In this document: positions 1-6,352 of the stretch, piece by piece
Position numbering within the stretch: position 1 is the stretch's first letter
Layout: each line of letters starts with the position of its first letter
Assembly (NCBI GenBank): GCA_929200335.1
Contig: CAKMZG010000121.1
Coordinates: forward strand, 1-7,637
Length of the DNA: 7,637 nucleotides
Origin: an uncultured Alphaproteobacteria bacterium
GTDB taxonomy: Bacteria > Pseudomonadota > Alphaproteobacteria > Rhizobiales > Rhizobiaceae
Direction of reading: 5' to 3'
Translations under genes and position numbers: made by a program
Notes under the pieces: model-generated
What the model was told of the DNA's origin: nothing
Database searches by the model: none
What the model saw: only the letters and a program-made list of their open reading frames with translations

Positions 1-1604
1 CCGCAAAATCGGCAGCCAAAAAGCTGAGTGCTAAATTTCAAGCTACGGGTTCTGCCGTGAAAGTTGAAGACGAAACCCTCAATGAAGGTGGCATGTTGGG
101 TGGTGCATTGGGCGCTGATTTGTTAAGCGAAAAGCTTAAACCAGCTAAGGCTTTCATAGATTTTCAAAATGATGTTACCTCAAAAGATGTGCGCCTTGCG
201 GTGCGTGAGGGCTTCCATTCTATTGAACATGTGAAGCGTTATACCACAACGGGTATGGCTACAGATCAGGGTAAAATGTCTAACATGCATGGCTTGGCTA
301 TTGCAGCAGAAGTATTGGGCAAGGCAATCCCTGAAGTGGGTCTAACCACATTCCGTGCGCCTTATACACCTGTTACCTTTGGTACTATTGCAAATCACTC
401 TCATGGTGAATTATTTGATCCAACTCGTAAAACACCAATCCATGATTGGGCGGTTGATAATGGCGCTGTTTTTGAAGATGTTGGGCAATGGAAACGTGCT
501 TGGTATTTCCCTCAACCGGGTGAAGACATGCATGCTGCCGTTAACCGCGAGTGTGTGGCGACACGTAAATCTGCTGGTATTTTTGATGCCTCTACTTTAG
601 GTAAAATCGAGGTAGTGGGTAAGGATGCGGCTGAGTTTTTAAATCTGATGTATATCAATGCCTGGACAAAATTGGCCGTTGGCCGTTCACGCTATGGTAT
701 TATGTGTCGCGAAGATGGTTTCATCTATGATGATGGTGTTATTGGGCGCTTGGCTGAAGATCGCTTCCATTTGACCACAACTACTGGTGGGGCACCGCGT
801 GTGCTTGCACATATGGAAGACCATTTGCAAACGGAATTTCCTCACTTAGATGTACATTTAACCTCAACATCTGAGCAATGGGCAGTGATTGCTGTTAATG
901 GCCCTAATGCTAGAAAAATCATCGAGCCTTTCATTGAAATGGATATTTCTAATGAGGCCTTCCCACATATGTCTGTTGCGGAGACCAAAATAGCTGGTGT
1001 TAATGGCAGACTATTCCGTCTTTCATTTACAGGTGAGCTGGGTTACGAAATTAATGTACCAGCTCACTATGGCAAAGCCTTATGGGAAACCTTAATGGCT
1101 GAGGGTGCTAAATATGATATTACGCCTTATGGAACTGAGACCATGCACGTTTTACGCGCAGAAAAAGGCTTTATCATTGTCGGTCAAGATACTGATGGTA
1201 CCGTCACGCCACATGATGCAAATTTAAGCTGGGCTATTGGTAAACTCAAAAAAGACTTTGTTGGCATTCGTGGTTTGATGCGTCCAGATTTGGTGGCATC
1301 AGATCGCCGTCAATTGGTTGGTTTGAAAACCTTAGATGGGAAAACAGTACTGGAAGAGGGCGCGCAAGTGAGCAATCAATCAACCATCAGCATTCCAATG
1401 CCGATGGTTGGCTTTGTTACTTCAAGCTATTGGTCAGAGAACCTACAACAACCGGTTGCTATGGCCTTAATTGATGGCGGCTTAGGGCGTATGGGTGAGC
1501 GGTTTTATGTTTCAAAAATAGAAGGCGATGATACATCCCTCGTGCCAGTAGAGATTTGCTCTGCCAGCTTCTATGATCCAAAAATGGAGCGTGTTCATGA
1601 CTAA
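1..1604 (+). CDS. soxA: Sarcosine oxidase alpha subunit, C-terminal half (5' end outside window)
   Basis: This is the C-terminal part of the large subunit of heterotetrameric sarcosine oxidase, which oxidatively demethylates sarcosine to glycine, passing the methyl carbon to tetrahydrofolate and making H2O2. The frame is open from base 3 to the edge, so the GTG at 57 is internal; 533 residues are visible of a family length near 1000. The first ~110 residues are the end of the dinucleotide-binding region, with the family stretch KRYTTTGMATDQGK. From about residue 115 (TTFRAPYTPVTFG) to the end runs a GcvT-like folate-binding domain, including GELGYEINVP and a C-terminal barrel around PMPMVGFVTSSYW. 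No frameshift or internal stop is visible. The stop overlaps the soxG start by 8 bases. The upstream partners soxB and soxD should lie to the left, as in known soxBDAG operons. The identification is very secure; the left boundary is set only by the window. Confidence 0.96.
   Translation, partial: AKSAAKKLSAKFQATGSAVKVEDETLNEGGMLGGALGADLLSEKLKPAKAFIDFQNDVTSKDVRLAVREGFHSIEHVKRYTTTGMATDQGKMSNMHGLAIAAEVLGKAIPEVGLTTFRAPYTPVTFGTIANHSHGELFDPTRKTPIHDWAVDNGAVFEDVGQWKRAWYFPQPGEDMHAAVNRECVATRKSAGIFDASTLGKIEVVGKDAAEFLNLMYINAWTKLAVGRSRYGIMCREDGFIYDDGVIGRLAEDRFHLTTTTGGAPRVLAHMEDHLQTEFPHLDVHLTSTSEQWAVIAVNGPNARKIIEPFIEMDISNEAFPHMSVAETKIAGVNGRLFRLSFTGELGYEINVPAHYGKALWETLMAEGAKYDITPYGTETMHVLRAEKGFIIVGQDTDGTVTPHDANLSWAIGKLKKDFVGIRGLMRPDLVASDRRQLVGLKTLDGKTVLEEGAQVSNQSTISIPMPMVGFVTSSYWSENLQQPVAMALIDGGLGRMGERFYVSKIEGDDTSLVPVEICSASFYDPKMERVHD
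1586..1589 (+). promoter_or_regulatory. Ribosome binding site of soxG
   Basis: GGAG lies inside the end of soxA, 7 bases before the ATG at 1597. It favours that ATG over the in-frame ATG at 1573, which has no comparable site and would give a longer overlap with soxA. The start at 1597 gives the N-terminus MTKIFTNEDQ. Confidence 0.75.
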
Positions 1605-2142
1605 AATTTTTACAAATGAAGATCAGCAAACCCCATTAGATGAGTATCAATTTGCCAATGCTGGTGTTTTGATAGCCTCTGTGAAAGGTTTGTCGCGGAT
1701 GAGCTTGCGTGCCAATGATGAGGGTGTTCAAGGTGCTGAAAAAGCATTGGGTGTGAAGTTGCCCCAAAAGCCAAAGACATCGGAATCAAAAGATGGGCGC
1801 CATTCACTTTGGATTGGGCCTGATGAATGGCTTGTCTTGGATGAAAAATCTGAGTTAAAAGTTAGCGCAATTGATAAAGTGTCCCAAGTTGATGTTTCTC
1901 ATCGCAATGTAGCTTTTCAAATTAAAGGCAAAAAGGTAGAGCAAGTGCTGAGCGCTGGTTGCCCGCAAGATGTATCCCTTGAGGTTTTCCCAGTTGGAGC
2001 GTGTTCTCGTACGCTTTTTGGTAAGGCTGAAGTGGTGCTTTGGCGTAAGGCTGAGGATGAATTTCATCTTGAGTGCTGGCGATCATTTTCACCCTATGTT
2101 GGTGAGTATTTGCATAAAGCAGGGCAATCTGCACTTTACTAA
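1597..2142 (+). CDS. soxG: Sarcosine oxidase gamma subunit
   Basis: This 181-residue protein is the gamma subunit of heterotetrameric sarcosine oxidase, a small partner that assembles with the alpha, beta and delta chains in the cytoplasm. Family features are the central RHSLWIGPDEWLVLDE-like segment (here from HSLWIGPDEWL), the segment QVDVSHRNVAFQIKG, the segment LSAGCPQDVSLEVFPVGACSRTLFGKAEV and the C-terminal CWRSFSPYVGEYL. These match the GcvT-like fold of SoxG. Length is normal. The start at 1597 is chosen for its GGAG site and the short 8-base overlap with soxA, which suggests translational coupling. It is the last gene of the sox operon here; no folate-pathway gene follows on the same strand. 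I see no truncation or odd residue. Confidence rests on both sequence and position directly after soxA. Confidence 0.93.
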   Translation: MTKIFTNEDQQTPLDEYQFANAGVLIASVKGLSRMSLRANDEGVQGAEKALGVKLPQKPKTSESKDGRHSLWIGPDEWLVLDEKSELKVSAIDKVSQVDVSHRNVAFQIKGKKVEQVLSAGCPQDVSLEVFPVGACSRTLFGKAEVVLWRKAEDEFHLECWRSFSPYVGEYLHKAGQSALY

Positions 2143-2167
2143 AATAAAGTATTTCTGCCTTACTTTA
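2133..2167 (+). repeat. Alternating ACTTTA/TAAAGT inverted repeats over the soxG stop
   Basis: ACTTTA (2133-2138) can pair with TAAAGT (2145-2150) around a 6-base loop, or TAAAGTA (2145-2151) can pair with TACTTTA (2161-2167) around a 9-base loop. The shared middle arm makes the two stems mutually exclusive. Both are short and AU-rich, so stability is low. The same hexamers recur before tupB. No function can be assigned. Confidence 0.4.
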
Positions 2168-2194
2168 CAATCTTTTGTCTCGTGATTATGTTCA

Positions 2195-2252
2195 AAGTTT
2201 AGTGCGTGTAGTGTTTAAGTAAATTCACTTAAAAGCCACACGCGCTAGATTT
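2195..2252 (+). terminator. Long imperfect hairpin, probable sox operon terminator
   Basis: The core arms are 2201-2220 and 2227-2246 around the loop AAATTC: 16 Watson-Crick pairs, two G-U pairs and two mismatches. Six further pairs (two of them G-U) extend the stem outward to 2195 and 2252. The G-U pairs form only in the + strand RNA and become A-C mismatches in the - strand RNA, which argues for a role in a rightward transcript. A moderately U-rich stretch (ATTTATTTG) overlaps and follows the base of the stem. It sits 52 bases after soxG and 59 bases before the TTG of the next gene. A Rho-independent terminator of the sox operon fits best; a processing hairpin or a dispersed intergenic repeat are alternatives. 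Confidence 0.5.
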
Positions 2253-2311
2253 ATTTGATGATTCAAGGCGTATAGGCGGGTAGATTTATTAAGGGTTTTG
2301 TAAAAAAACGG

Positions 2312-3499
2312 TTGGTTTGCCATTTTCCAGGCTTTGAAAAAGTGTCGCCAGAGCAACACTTTGCAAGGTTTGAGGCGCAATATGAGCGCTGTAAAACCAC
2401 TTGGGATTTTCAAGGTAATGTTAGTGCCTTCAGCTTAAATGATGATCAAACAGCCAAATGGCAGATGGTCTCAAAAATTGAAGGCCAATCTGTCATTACG
2501 GATTATCAGCTCTTTAATTGGCATATGTTAATGGGGGAATATCACGAGCGCTCGCTTTCGGGAAGGTTTGTTTATGGCTTGCCCCGTTATCTATCATTAT
2601 TTATTTCAAAGTTGCCAATGGACTATTTTAACAGCAATTGGCGCTATGGCTTGTTTTTTCTTTACCCTCTCGTTTTGCTCATTGCTTTCATTCATACCGC
2701 CTTTTGGATTAGCTTCTATACAGCAATGGCTCTGGATCTATCTTCAATTTTTGCAACCCTTGTGGGTACTGGGCTATTAACGCTTTTGTTCTTAAAATTT
2801 TTAGGAGAGCGCTGGCACTTTTTTTTGATGTTGGATGATTGGGCGTTTGCCTATGATATGATGCATTCCAAAAACGTAAAATTCATTCAAAAGGTTGAAG
2901 AGTTTTCACTCCATTTGGAAAGTCTAATTGATGACAGTGATGCAGATGAAATATTGATTTCTGCCCATAGTTTTGGTGCTATATTTGCGGTTTCAGTTTT
3001 AAGCAAAATGCTTGAACGTAAAGGCGGTGTTGAGAAGCCTTTGATTGTATTAACGGCTGCATCTTCCATATTAAAAATAGCATTTTCAAAACAGGCCAAA
3101 TGGCTGCGTGATGGGTTGGGAAGGGTTTTGGCGCAGAAAAATATCAATTGGTTTGAGTTTTTTGCCATTAATGACCCGATTTGTTTTTATAAGTCAAAAC
3201 CTGATGCCACCCTTAACATTGATGCGCACAATCCCATAAAAGCCCATCGCATTCGATTTCAAGAAACCATATCGCAGGAACGTTTTAAACGTATTTCCAA
3301 TAATTTTTTCCGTATACATCGTCAAATAATGCTGGCAAATGATCAGCGTTATTTTTATGATTATTTTGCTTATGTCAGTTTTCCATTGCCACTTGGAGAT
3401 TGGTTGACTAAGGAAGGGCGTAACAAACTATCTATCACGGGTGCGCTGCAAACATTAAAAGAAAAACAGCGTGAGGAAAAAGCAAAAGGCAATTCATGA
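2312..3499 (+). CDS. Membrane-anchored alpha/beta-hydrolase-like protein of unknown substrate
   Basis: I recognise a fold but not a named gene. Numbering from the TTG start (395 residues), HFPGFE (4-9) looks like the first strand and oxyanion loop of an alpha/beta-hydrolase. ISAHSFGA (216-223) is a nucleophile elbow with Ser220 (AHSFG in place of GxSxG). Asp288 in AINDP and His336 in RIHRQ are candidates for the rest of the triad. Two hydrophobic segments, about 113-135 and 145-164, interrupt the domain between strand one and the elbow and should anchor it in the inner membrane. The C-terminus is charged (EKQREEKAKGNS). TTG 2312 is the only standard start in the open stretch, but it trims the expected first strand: the frame continues upstream through KKRL back to a TAG at 2273. 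The stop overlaps the next ATG as ATGA, so the two are probably coupled. Esterase, lipase or thioesterase activity is inference. Confidence 0.72.
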   Translation: MVCHFPGFEKVSPEQHFARFEAQYERCKTTWDFQGNVSAFSLNDDQTAKWQMVSKIEGQSVITDYQLFNWHMLMGEYHERSLSGRFVYGLPRYLSLFISKLPMDYFNSNWRYGLFFLYPLVLLIAFIHTAFWISFYTAMALDLSSIFATLVGTGLLTLLFLKFLGERWHFFLMLDDWAFAYDMMHSKNVKFIQKVEEFSLHLESLIDDSDADEILISAHSFGAIFAVSVLSKMLERKGGVEKPLIVLTAASSILKIAFSKQAKWLRDGLGRVLAQKNINWFEFFAINDPICFYKSKPDATLNIDAHNPIKAHRIRFQETISQERFKRISNNFFRIHRQIMLANDQRYFYDYFAYVSFPLPLGDWLTKEGRNKLSITGALQTLKEKQREEKAKGNS

Positions 3500-4083
3500 G
3501 TATTTTAGTTGCAAAAATTATTTGGGTAATTGGCGTTGTAGGTTGGTATGTTATTCGCTTCCCCCATGAGCGTAAGTCCAAACGTACTCCAGTAAAAAAA
3601 GCCGCGCGCACCCCAAAAGAATGGATTTTATTAACGATTTCCACCACAGGGCTTGGGATTTTACCAGCCATCTTTGTATTCTTTAATGAGTGGCCGAAAG
3701 CTTTTAATTATACTTATAATCCTGTGTTGAGCATTATTGGGGCATTGATTTTTATTCTTGCACTTTGGATGTTCTATCGTACCCATAAGGATTTGGGTAA
3801 AAACTGGTCCGTGAGTCTCGATATTCGTCAAAATCATAAACTTATCACCCATGGTGTTTATGCAAAATTGCGCCATCCCATGTATACAGCTTTTTGGCTA
3901 TGGGCATTGGCGCAGGCTTTTCTTTTACCTAATTTCATTGCTGGATTTTCTGGTTTAATAGGCTTTGGCATCTTGTTTTTTGCACGTGTCGGTTCAGAAG
4001 AGGCCTTGATGCATCAAGAATTTGATGATGAATATGCTTCATATGTAAAAAAAACTCATAGAATAATTCCATTTATTTATTGA
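3496..4083 (+). CDS. ICMT/PEMT-like membrane methyltransferase family protein
   Basis: The 195-residue product is a small polytopic membrane protein with hydrophobic segments near residues 3-20, 42-63, 75-94 and 131-163. The C-terminal half carries the isoprenylcysteine carboxyl methyltransferase/phospholipid methyltransferase signature: HKLITHGVYAKLRHPMYT (114-131) with Arg126-His127-Pro128, then RVGSEEALMHQEFDDEYASY (164-183), with acidic and aromatic residues as in S-adenosylmethionine-binding members. The end, RIIPFIY, also matches the family. The start ATG overlaps the hydrolase stop (ATGA), and AAGG at 3486-3489 is spaced 6 bases from it. Bacterial members methylate varied targets, and many have no known substrate; protein prenylation is not expected here, so the substrate is unknown. 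Coupling to the hydrolase suggests a shared lipid or small-molecule substrate, which is inference. Confidence 0.82.
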   Translation: MSILVAKIIWVIGVVGWYVIRFPHERKSKRTPVKKAARTPKEWILLTISTTGLGILPAIFVFFNEWPKAFNYTYNPVLSIIGALIFILALWMFYRTHKDLGKNWSVSLDIRQNHKLITHGVYAKLRHPMYTAFWLWALAQAFLLPNFIAGFSGLIGFGILFFARVGSEEALMHQEFDDEYASYVKKTHRIIPFIY

Positions 4084-4109
4084 TTTGGTAAGTTAAATCA
4101 TCCATTCTC

Positions 4110-4144
4110 ACAAATGTTATTATTTTATTAACTATAATATTTGT
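4110..4144 (+). repeat. AT-rich inverted repeat between methyltransferase and lipoprotein genes
   Basis: Arms ACAAATGTTAT (4110-4120) and ATAATATTTGT (4134-4144) are inverted copies differing at one position, which becomes a G-U pair in + strand RNA; the loop is 13 bases. It could be a weak terminator for the upstream pair, since ATTTTC follows, or an operator, since a TATAAT hexamer lies across the start of the right arm. Confidence 0.4.
4133..4138 (+). promoter_or_regulatory. Candidate -10 element for the lipoprotein gene
   Basis: TATAAT is a perfect match to the housekeeping -10 hexamer and lies about 40 bases before the ATG at 4179. I find no convincing -35 hexamer at 16-18 bases upstream, and the region is so AT-rich that a chance match is possible. 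It would place transcription start near 4145. Confidence 0.33.
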
Positions 4145-4178
4145 ATTTTCACTGGGTATAAATATTTTTGGTGCTATT

Positions 4179-4844
4179 ATGAAATTGATTAATTTTTTTG
4201 GGATTGTGTGTGTTGCCCTTGCTTTGGCGTTAGGTGGCTGTTCAAGCTCATCAACAAATAAACGCATGGCTGGGGACAAGGTCTCTACGCAAAGTAAAAA
4301 CAAGAAATTAGTTTCAAAAAAAACACGTCATAAAAATAAGAGTTCAATCTATGTTATGCGCGGATTGGCAAATGTATTTTCTTTAGGAATGAATAATCTT
4401 TCAAATAAATTTACTGCCAAAGGTATGAATTCAAAGGTTTATAATCACTCCCGTTGGGGTGAGGTTAGCCAACGCATTATTGCTGATAAAAAAGCTGGTA
4501 ATCGTGGAAGGGTGGTTCTAATTGGCCATTCATTGGGTGCTAATGCAATTGTAAAGATAGCTCAAAAATTAAAGGCGCATAAAATTAAGGTTGATCTTTT
4601 AATCGCTTTTGACCCTACTGTAAAATTAGCTGTTCCTTCAAATGTTAAACATACAGTAAATTACTATCGTGAAAGCAAAACTTGGGGCACAAAGCTTATA
4701 AAAGCCAAAGGTTATCGAGGGCGTTTTAATAATGTTGAATTAAGCAAACGCAAAGGCACTGACCACTTTAACATTGATGAAAGTAAATATCTGCATTCTA
4801 AAGTTATGCGTATGGTCGTACGTACTGTTGGGCGTTATAAATAA
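4179..4844 (+). CDS. Lipoprotein with alpha/beta-hydrolase (GHSLG) core
   Basis: The 221-residue product begins with a lipoprotein signal peptide: a hydrophobic stretch at residues 5-18 and the lipobox LGGC, giving lipidated Cys21. Ser at +2 would mean outer-membrane sorting under the E. coli rule, which may not hold here. Residues 27-56 form a Lys/Arg-rich tether. The rest resembles a compact lipase-like alpha/beta-hydrolase: IYVMRGLANVFSLGM near 57-71 as the first strand and loop, VVLIGHSLGA (112-121) as nucleophile elbow with Ser118, LIAFDP (141-146) with Asp145, and TDHFNID (194-200) with His196 as likely catalytic base. Length is small but complete. A GGTG site lies 5 bases before the ATG. 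The gene stands alone, 95 bases after the methyltransferase and 90 before tupB. The substrate is unknown; lipase, esterase or a cell-envelope role are all possible. Confidence 0.8.
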   Translation: MKLINFFGIVCVALALALGGCSSSSTNKRMAGDKVSTQSKNKKLVSKKTRHKNKSSIYVMRGLANVFSLGMNNLSNKFTAKGMNSKVYNHSRWGEVSQRIIADKKAGNRGRVVLIGHSLGANAIVKIAQKLKAHKIKVDLLIAFDPTVKLAVPSNVKHTVNYYRESKTWGTKLIKAKGYRGRFNNVELSKRKGTDHFNIDESKYLHSKVMRMVVRTVGRYK

Positions 4845-4853
4845 ATTGGTTGG

Positions 4854-4900
4854 ACTTTAAGTTGAATAGCTTTACAAGTCATTATTCAAACTTTAAAGTT
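4854..4900 (+). promoter_or_regulatory. Two ACTTTAA-GTT boxes and palindrome upstream of tupB
   Basis: ACTTTAAGTT (4854-4863) recurs as ACTTTAAAGTT (4890-4900), which is part of a perfect 12-base palindrome, AACTTTAAAGTT (4889-4900). The two also pair as a bulged hairpin: 4854-4867 with 4884-4899. No T-run follows, so an intrinsic terminator is weak. Position between a solitary gene and the transporter operon suits an operator pair or a transcription end for the lipoprotein gene; the sequence does not decide. Confidence 0.35.
4871..4899 (+). promoter_or_regulatory. Candidate promoter of the tupBCA operon
   Basis: TTTACA (4871-4876, five of six matches to TTGACA) and TAAAGT (4894-4899, four of six to TATAAT) are separated by exactly 17 bases. 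The -10 would lie inside the 12-base palindrome, so a bound repressor would block it. Start of transcription would be near 4906, leaving a leader of about 30 bases. The match is modest. Confidence 0.3.
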
Positions 4901-4934
4901 ATAACATCGACATCAGCAGTGAGACATTTTATAA

Positions 4935-5639
4935 GTGAATGAGATATTTGCAGGTTTTAAGCAAGCGCTTGAGCTAATCGTCTCTATAGATCCTGACCTT
5001 TTTGAAATTGTATTGCGTTCGCTGCATGTAACCATCAGCGCAACCATTATTGCATCTTCTATTGCCTTGCCTTTTGCCGCTTATATCGCAGTGAAACGTT
5101 TTCGTGCGCGCCGTCTGTTAATCGCTTTAATGAATGCCCTCATGGGTTTGCCGCCTGTGGTGGTTGGCCTCGTGGTTTATCTCATGTTGTCGCGATCAGG
5201 CCCTCTTGGAGTTTTGGGCTTATTGTTCACACCAACGGCTATGATTATTGCTCAAGTGATCATCATCACGCCCTTGATTGCTTCCATTGCGCACCAATCT
5301 CTTCGAGATCTCTGGGCGATGTATCATGATCTTTTAATTTCTTTAAACACCACAAAATGGCAGCGGGTGAAAACTCTAATTTGGGATGCAAGGCGTTCAC
5401 TCTTAACAGCTATGTTGGCAGGCTTTGGGCGTGCCATCGGCGAGGTGGGCGCCATTATGATTGTGGGCGGGAATATAGATCATTTAACACGGGTATTAAC
5501 AACGGCCATTGCTTTAGAAACAGGCAAGGGAGATTTTGCCCTAGCGCTGGCATTGGGCATAATTCTAATTATCCTTGCCATCATAATTAATGTTAGCATT
5601 CATATGGTGTCGAAAACTGAGAGGAGCAAATTATGGTAA
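4935..5639 (+). CDS. tupB: Tungstate ABC transporter permease
   Basis: This 234-residue inner-membrane permease forms the channel of a tungstate-type ABC importer. The N-terminal FEIVLRSLHVTISATIIA, the GLPPVVVGLVVYLMLSRSGPLG segment (71-92) and the C-terminal stretch GFGRAIGEVGAIMIVGGNID with TRVLTTAIALETGKGDFALA (163-204) are typical of TupB and set it apart from molybdate ModB. About five to six hydrophobic segments are visible, the last at 203-221. The cytoplasmic EAA loop is 132-157; its usual Gly is Asn138. The GTG at 4935 directly follows an in-frame TAA and is the only reasonable start; its ribosome site is poor (GTGAG, 11 bases upstream). The last 7 bases overlap tupC. It is the first gene of the operon, ahead of the ATPase and binding protein. 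Molybdate transport cannot be excluded by sequence alone. Confidence 0.9.
   Translation: MNEIFAGFKQALELIVSIDPDLFEIVLRSLHVTISATIIASSIALPFAAYIAVKRFRARRLLIALMNALMGLPPVVVGLVVYLMLSRSGPLGVLGLLFTPTAMIIAQVIIITPLIASIAHQSLRDLWAMYHDLLISLNTTKWQRVKTLIWDARRSLLTAMLAGFGRAIGEVGAIMIVGGNIDHLTRVLTTAIALETGKGDFALALALGIILIILAIIINVSIHMVSKTERSKLW
5621..5626 (+). promoter_or_regulatory. Ribosome binding site of tupC
   Basis: GAGGAG lies within the end of tupB, 6 bases before the ATG at 5633. It is the strongest Shine-Dalgarno match in the window and fixes the tupC start despite the 7-base overlap with tupB. Confidence 0.8.
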
Positions 5640-6352
5640 CATCCCTATTTCCTCTCAGGATACAAGGTGCCTCTATTATTAAACGGGGTAAGCGCATTAT
5701 TGGGCCGATTGAGCTTGATCTTGAAAGTGATGGCATAACAGCGGTAATCGGCCCTAATGGTTCAGGTAAAACCACATTATTGCGAATGCTTCATGGTATA
5801 GAAAATCTTGCGAATGGGACGGTGTCTTGGGGTAATTTTGAATTAAGTGATGCCTTAAAACATCAAGCTTTTGTGTTTCAAAATCCAATTATGCTTCGCC
5901 GCTCAGTGTTAGAAAATATGATCTACCCTTTGCATCTTAAGGGCATGACCAATGCTGCTGCTATTGATATTGCTAATAAATGGCTAGAGCGTGTTGGCTT
6001 AAGTCAATCATGCAATAAGGATGCTTTAGTGCTTTCTGGTGGTGAACGCCAAAGACTGGCCTTAGCAAGGGCACTGGCCTGTGAACCCAAAATTCTATTT
6101 TTGGATGAGCCAACCTCTAATCTTGATGGTTATTCTATGGCGGCAGTAGAAAAATTAATTTTAGATGCAAGCTCAGATGGGATAAAAGTGATCATTGCTA
6201 CCCATGATTTTGGACAATTGAAACGCTTGGCCGATACAATAATTTTCATGCTAAATGGCAAAATTCATGAAATTGGAAATGTCGAAACCCTTTTATTAGG
6301 TGCAAAAAAAGAAGAAACAAGCAAATTTTTGAACGGGGAAATTGTATTATGA
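5633..6352 (+). CDS. tupC: Tungstate ABC transporter ATP-binding protein
   Basis: This 239-residue cytoplasmic ATPase drives the importer. All nucleotide-binding motifs are present: Walker A GPNGSGKTT (40-48), Q-loop Gln83 in VFQNP, signature LSGGE (134-138), Walker B ILFLDEP (154-160) with catalytic Glu159, D-loop SNLD (162-165) and switch His191. It is a short form with no C-terminal TOBE-type regulatory domain such as ModC carries, as usual for TupC, so molybdate/tungstate sensing would not be in this subunit. It overlaps tupB by 7 bases and tupA by 4 (ATGA), so the three proteins are probably made by coupled translation. By itself the ATPase would only be called a generic ABC protein; the tungstate assignment comes from its neighbours. 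Confidence 0.92.
   Translation: MVTSLFPLRIQGASIIKRGKRIIGPIELDLESDGITAVIGPNGSGKTTLLRMLHGIENLANGTVSWGNFELSDALKHQAFVFQNPIMLRRSVLENMIYPLHLKGMTNAAAIDIANKWLERVGLSQSCNKDALVLSGGERQRLALARALACEPKILFLDEPTSNLDGYSMAAVEKLILDASSDGIKVIIATHDFGQLKRLADTIIFMLNGKIHEIGNVETLLLGAKKEETSKFLNGEIVL

Noticed and set aside
355..600. Open frame of 81 codons inside soxA on the + strand
   Set aside because: It lies wholly within the well-recognised soxA frame, has no ribosome site, and its product resembles no family.
1610..2134. Three overlapping open frames on the - strand opposite soxG
   Set aside because: They are antisense to a confidently assigned gene, overlap each other, and encode low-complexity His/Leu-rich products without motifs.
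2175..2203. TTGTCT-17-TTTAGT as a promoter for the hydrolase gene
   Set aside because: Both hexamers match only four of six, and the -10 would overlap the stem of the hairpin taken as the sox terminator.
2225..2413. Open frame of 62 codons on the - strand across the gap before the hydrolase gene
   Set aside because: It covers the hairpin and the start of the hydrolase gene and shows no motif or ribosome site; it is most likely a chance frame.
2819..2826. Run of eight T in the hydrolase gene, possible phase-variation tract
   Set aside because: The frame is intact on both sides, it encodes FF within a normal segment, and such runs are expected in AT-rich DNA.
2887..3168. Open frame of 93 codons on the - strand inside the hydrolase gene
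   Set aside because: It is opposite the nucleophile-elbow region of a gene with clear motifs and has no features of its own.
4845..4934. Molybdenum-cofactor or tungsten-cofactor riboswitch upstream of tupB
   Set aside because: The whole gap is 90 bases, with a predicted leader of about 30, too short for the known aptamer, and no matching multi-stem layout is seen.
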